From Eubacteriales bacterium (lineage in GTDB: Bacteria > Bacillota > Clostridia > Christensenellales > CAG-138): DNA of 64,000 bases. The notes below the pieces were generated by a model. It made no database searches. It worked only from the letters and a program-made list of their open reading frames with translations, and had not been told where the DNA came from. Both the position numbers and the translations under genes were made by a program. Positions 60,991-64,000 of this stretch are shown here, piece after piece; the first letter of the stretch is position 1; each line of letters opens with the position of its first letter. The stretch lies in contig JAJFTI010000008.1 of NCBI GenBank assembly GCA_021373115.1, forward strand, positions 1-64,000, read 5' to 3'.

Positions 60991-61017
60991 AAAGCCGACC
61001 GGAATTCCGTCGGCTTT
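60991..61017 (-). terminator. Terminator of the LarA-type gene
   Basis: AAAGCCGAC (60991-60999) pairs with GTCGGCTTT (61009-61017) around an EcoRI-like palindrome; a T-rich tail follows on the minus strand. Confidence 0.85.
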
Positions 61018-61030
61018 GCAGTGTTGTTTG

Positions 61031-62302
61031 TTAGGATCCGGTTGGCAGCGCGGCTACCCCGTCCGGAATGGCCACGATCCGCGCGCGTTCCCCGCAGATC
61101 TTCCGCGCAAGCGCGAGCGCTTCCGAAAGCGAGCGGGCAGGCAGCATGTTCATCCGCCGGACCAGTACAGGATCGACCCCCCCGCTCACAAGAATCAGCG
61201 GATGGTCTTTCAGCACACGCTCGTAAATCTGCGCGTTCCACTGCTCCGGAATCGTTTGTTCCGGCGGCCGCGCGGCTAATATCGCCAGAATCTCCTCCGG
61301 TGTGCCAAGCGTCATGACGTGCTCGAAATGTTCGCCGCCTACGCCGTCTTCGCACGCGGCGCAGAGAATGATCACGCCGCTTTTCCCCGCGCACAGCGCC
61401 GCTGTGGACGCAGCCTTTGCGGTCTGATACAGGTTCTGGTCAAGCGGGAATCCCCCGTTTCCGGTGAGCACAATATCGCCCGTGACAAGATCGCAGCGCG
61501 CCCGCATTTCCGCGAAGCGGACGCCTTGGGCATGCGCCTGTTCCGGATCGCCCGCAAACGCTGCGGTGACGCGCTTTTTTCCGTCCAGCGTGACGTTGAG
61601 GATGAACGCGAGCTTCGCCTTTCGCGCCGCCGCACACATATCCGCATGAACGGGGTTTCCGTCCAGTATTCCGGAGGCTGCGCGCTCCTGCGCAATGTTC
61701 GCGTAAGCATGGTTATGGTTGATCGTCCGCTCGGAGCAAACGCCGGGAAGCACGCTCTTTCGCCCGCCGGAATACCCCGCAAAGAAATGCGGCTCGATAA
61801 ACCCCTCGCTCACCAGCAGGTCGCAGTTTGCCGCGAGGGAATGTACCTCGCAGGGCGCGCCGGAGGGCAGCGGTCCAAGATCGACGAAGGCGGAAGCATC
61901 CTTCGCGTCGCTTACGGCAATCCGCTCCCGTGAAACGATCTGTTCGCCAAACATGGCAATCTGCTCTTCCCGTGTGGTCGCGCGGTGCAGGCCGGTTGCA
62001 ATCAGAATCGTGATCTCCGCGTCCGGATTGCCCGCGCGAATCTCGCCCAGCAGCAGCGGCAAGGTAATCCGGCTCGGCACGGCGCGGGTATGGTCGCTCG
62101 TAATCAACGTAACGCGCCGTTTCCCGTTCGCCCGCTCGCGCAGCGGCGGCGAACCGACGGGATGAGCAAGCGCGTCCAGTACGAGCGCTTCCCCACTCCG
62201 CTCCGGCTCTCCAAATTCCGCCGGGGCGAGTACGGCTGTAACGAGGGAATCCTCAACGTCGCATTCCAGCAAGCCGGAACCGTAAGGAATTGAAATCTTC
62301 AT
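61031..62302 (-). CDS. LarA-family nickel-dependent racemase (DUF2088)
   Basis: A 423-residue homologue of lactate racemase LarA. Every key residue of the Lactiplantibacillus enzyme is present with a two-residue offset: His106 (GLHRATT), His172 and Lys182 (EPHFFAGYSGGRKS) and His198 (TINHNHAY); Asp70-Arg73 (SDHTR) is also kept. Lys182 would bind the nickel pincer cofactor. It may racemise or epimerise an alpha-hydroxy acid. No larB, larC or larE is in the window, so cofactor synthesis must come from elsewhere. The ribosome site is weak. Confidence 0.86.
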   Translation of the reverse strand: MKISIPYGSGLLECDVEDSLVTAVLAPAEFGEPERSGEALVLDALAHPVGSPPLRERANGKRRVTLITSDHTRAVPSRITLPLLLGEIRAGNPDAEITILIATGLHRATTREEQIAMFGEQIVSRERIAVSDAKDASAFVDLGPLPSGAPCEVHSLAANCDLLVSEGFIEPHFFAGYSGGRKSVLPGVCSERTINHNHAYANIAQERAASGILDGNPVHADMCAAARKAKLAFILNVTLDGKKRVTAAFAGDPEQAHAQGVRFAEMRARCDLVTGDIVLTGNGGFPLDQNLYQTAKAASTAALCAGKSGVIILCAACEDGVGGEHFEHVMTLGTPEEILAILAARPPEQTIPEQWNAQIYERVLKDHPLILVSGGVDPVLVRRMNMLPARSLSEALALARKICGERARIVAIPDGVAALPTGS

Positions 62303-62350
62303 TCCGGTAACACCATTCGTTTTCAGATTGGGCGGTTTTCCCGATGCCTA

Positions 62351-64000
62351 TTATAGCATGCTCGAGCCCGCCGTCACCGCCCAGGTTGCCAGCAGCGCCA
62401 GCATGACCGAGCCGACATAGACGCGTCCGGTCTTTCGGAACGCATAGGTCGAGAGGAAGAAGAACAGGATAAACTGCGGAATGATCACGATCAAAAACGA
62501 GATAAACGGCCCGCCGAAGGTGGACGAGAACAGAATGTCCATCCCCGGCCCGATTCCCGCAAAGAACGGTATGTATTCCATGAGGCAAACAAGCAGCAGC
62601 CCTCCAATCATCACGAGGCTTCCCTTGAGCCACCAGACGAGCTGCGTCATTGCGGGCCGCTTGCACTCCGGCTGACGGAGCTGGCCGTAGAGCTTGGCGC
62701 CGCCGTTGATCAGGAAGAACACGAGGTAGAACGGCAGATAGAGGAAGAACTGCAGCAGCCGCTCCCAGGTGAAAGGTTTGAGCAGCGGCCAGACGAACCG
62801 GAAGTCCAGCGCAAACAGCCGCTGAAACAGTTCTGCATACGCGTAAACGCTCGCGACAAGAATCACCGCCAGCAGCGCGGACTTGCCAATGACCCCCCAG
62901 GGCAGGCGGTTTGGTTCCGATTCCGTCGCCAGGCCGAGATCGTAGAGCGTTTCGCCCGCGCGCTTACCCGCACCGCGTTTGAACCAATGCCGCATCATGA
63001 AAAATGCGACGAGCGCGAGGAAGACGAACCAGGTAATCACCCCGTCGCCAATCGTCATGCGGAATACGTTTTCCGGCAGGGGTACGAGCCCGTGCCCCAG
63101 CTGCGTTAAGAACGGATACGAAAGCCCGCTGATCAGAATTGCCGTCAGCGCCGCGCCCCACCACTTTTTCCTGGTCAGCAGGGTCTCCGGCCGGCTCGGC
63201 ATCTTCTGCGCGCAAGGCGCGAAGAATTTTGTTTTCAGCAGCAGAAGTAACAGCGGCAGTGTGCTTGCCAGCGCGGCCAGCAGACCGACGAACTGCAGGG
63301 TCTCAAGCAGCAGCGCGGTCTGGTTATAGGAATCGATCGGCGCGGTTTCGCCAAAAGCATCGAAGAACCAGTCCATGGCGGTTGCGATGGCATGCGAATT
63401 GATCGTGACCAGGCGGTGGTTCGCGTTGGTGATCAGCTCCATACGCCGCGCCGTGCCGTCCGCAAACGAACCGTAGGTGGCATCCCATTCGATCGGCCCG
63501 CTCTGGTTGGCAAACTCGCCGTAGCGCAGCTCCGTGTTGACCAGATCGTCCGGCACGGACTTGGTGTAGTCCAGAAAACACGTGAATTCGTCGTAACGCG
63601 CCTGCAGGAGCAGTACGTTGTGGAACGCGATGGAATCGCTGTCATAATACGATTTTGGGAACAGCTCGCCGCACTGCAGCACAACCGCCTTGTGGTTTGG
63701 AAAACTCGAAGCAACGCTCCAGCTTGACCAGGTGCCCATGGAATGTCCCGTTACGCCAAGATTCTCCGCGTCCACGAACGGCAATGTTCCGAGGTAGGCG
63801 TACATTTCCCGCCCGCCCATGGAGGTATCCCCCAGCATGTCGCCCGGTACATCCGCAAGGTTCGTGTAGAAATCGCTCGTGTTGAAGTTCATCATCAGGA
63901 GGTACCGATCCGGACCGTTCACGGTCTTGTCCCAGTTCGGCAGCTTATGGTGCGTATATCCGCGCGCGAGCATGCCGGTGCTCGTGGACCCGTGGCCATA
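62351..64000 (-). CDS. Alpha/beta hydrolase with C-terminal membrane domain (5' end cut by window edge)
   Basis: The visible 549 codons begin within YGHGSTSTGMLARGY and run from the right edge. A serine-hydrolase elbow LGVTGHSMGTWSS (nucleophile serine) and a later ITNANHRLVTINSHA histidine belong to an alpha/beta hydrolase. About seven hydrophobic segments follow (LLAALASTLPLLLLLL onwards) to the C-terminus. The catalytic part is therefore tethered to a multi-pass membrane domain. It precedes the LarA-type gene by 48 bases. No function can be given beyond hydrolase-like. Confidence 0.75.
   Translation of the reverse strand, partial: YGHGSTSTGMLARGYTHHKLPNWDKTVNGPDRYLLMMNFNTSDFYTNLADVPGDMLGDTSMGGREMYAYLGTLPFVDAENLGVTGHSMGTWSSWSVASSFPNHKAVVLQCGELFPKSYYDSDSIAFHNVLLLQARYDEFTCFLDYTKSVPDDLVNTELRYGEFANQSGPIEWDATYGSFADGTARRMELITNANHRLVTINSHAIATAMDWFFDAFGETAPIDSYNQTALLLETLQFVGLLAALASTLPLLLLLLKTKFFAPCAQKMPSRPETLLTRKKWWGAALTAILISGLSYPFLTQLGHGLVPLPENVFRMTIGDGVITWFVFLALVAFFMMRHWFKRGAGKRAGETLYDLGLATESEPNRLPWGVIGKSALLAVILVASVYAYAELFQRLFALDFRFVWPLLKPFTWERLLQFFLYLPFYLVFFLINGGAKLYGQLRQPECKRPAMTQLVWWLKGSLVMIGGLLLVCLMEYIPFFAGIGPGMDILFSSTFGGPFISFLIVIIPQFILFFFLSTYAFRKTGRVYVGSVMLALLATWAVTAGSSML

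Noticed and set aside
1..64000. CRISPR arrays, tRNA, rRNA or insertion sequences
   Set aside because: No regular spaced repeats, no cloverleaf with conserved TTCGA/CCA features and no transposase motif were seen on either strand.

Overview
The window is a GC-rich bacterial chromosome segment, most likely from a fermentative member of the Clostridia (Firmicutes). The signs are strong AGGAGG-type ribosome sites, frequent TTG and GTG starts, canonical sigma-A promoters with 17-base spacers, a T-box leader, the gene order nadD/yqeK-rsfS, and many sugar regulators and transporters. No rRNA, tRNA, CRISPR array or insertion sequence was recognised. Most of the segment is carbohydrate catabolism in separately regulated blocks. 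Assignments come from reading motifs; no database search was run.

Region 1 (1-13310). A long minus-strand operon starts at a near-perfect promoter (11950-11978). It encodes a DegT/StrS aminotransferase, a TIM-barrel isomerase, a ribose-type ABC importer, two amidohydrolase-fold proteins (one without its metal ligands), an alpha/beta hydrolase, a LmbE deacetylase, a mutarotase-like protein, a URO-D-like protein and a Gfo/Idh oxidoreductase. A divergent LacI regulator (12214-13245) flanks it. The gene set suggests use of an N-acylated amino sugar or aminocyclitol. Region 2 (13340-23534). Two divergent operons: minus, two paralogous pairs of YjbQ plus a triose-phosphate-isomerase-like protein around a fucose-isomerase-like protein; plus, SIS protein, DeoR regulator, MFS transporter, FGGY kinase, lectin-fold protein and GalM. 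Region 3 (23596-33008). A GntR/LacI (AraR-like) regulator faces a CUT1 importer without ATPase, an L-arabinose-isomerase-type enzyme, an FGGY kinase, a DUF4432 epimerase and a YesL protein.

Region 4 (33196-46542) holds housekeeping and envelope genes: a flavin reductase, a zinc-ribbon membrane protein, a tyrosine phenol-lyase behind a T-box whose specifier reads as a tyrosine codon, a short-chain dehydrogenase, a 974-residue surface protein, rsfS, a NadD-YqeK fusion and a phosphohexomutase. Region 5 (about 46545-48924) is an AT-rich foreign island with two overlapping genes, a ParB-domain protein and a D12-class adenine methyltransferase, lying between two terminators.

Region 6 (48955-64000). 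Three conserved genes (uncharacterised protein, 4Fe-4S membrane protein, HAD phosphatase) are followed by an eight-gene minus-strand operon with a strong promoter (60872-60900): split transketolase, methylmalonate-semialdehyde-dehydrogenase-type enzyme, IolD-like ThDP enzyme, RpiB-like isomerase, IclR regulator, Gfo/Idh oxidoreductase and GPH transporter. This mixture fits no pathway I know completely. A LarA-type racemase and a truncated membrane-anchored hydrolase end the window.

The best candidates for something undescribed are the tyrosine T-box in front of tyrosine phenol-lyase, the ParB/methyltransferase island, the duplicated YjbQ/TIM pairs and the split-transketolase operon.
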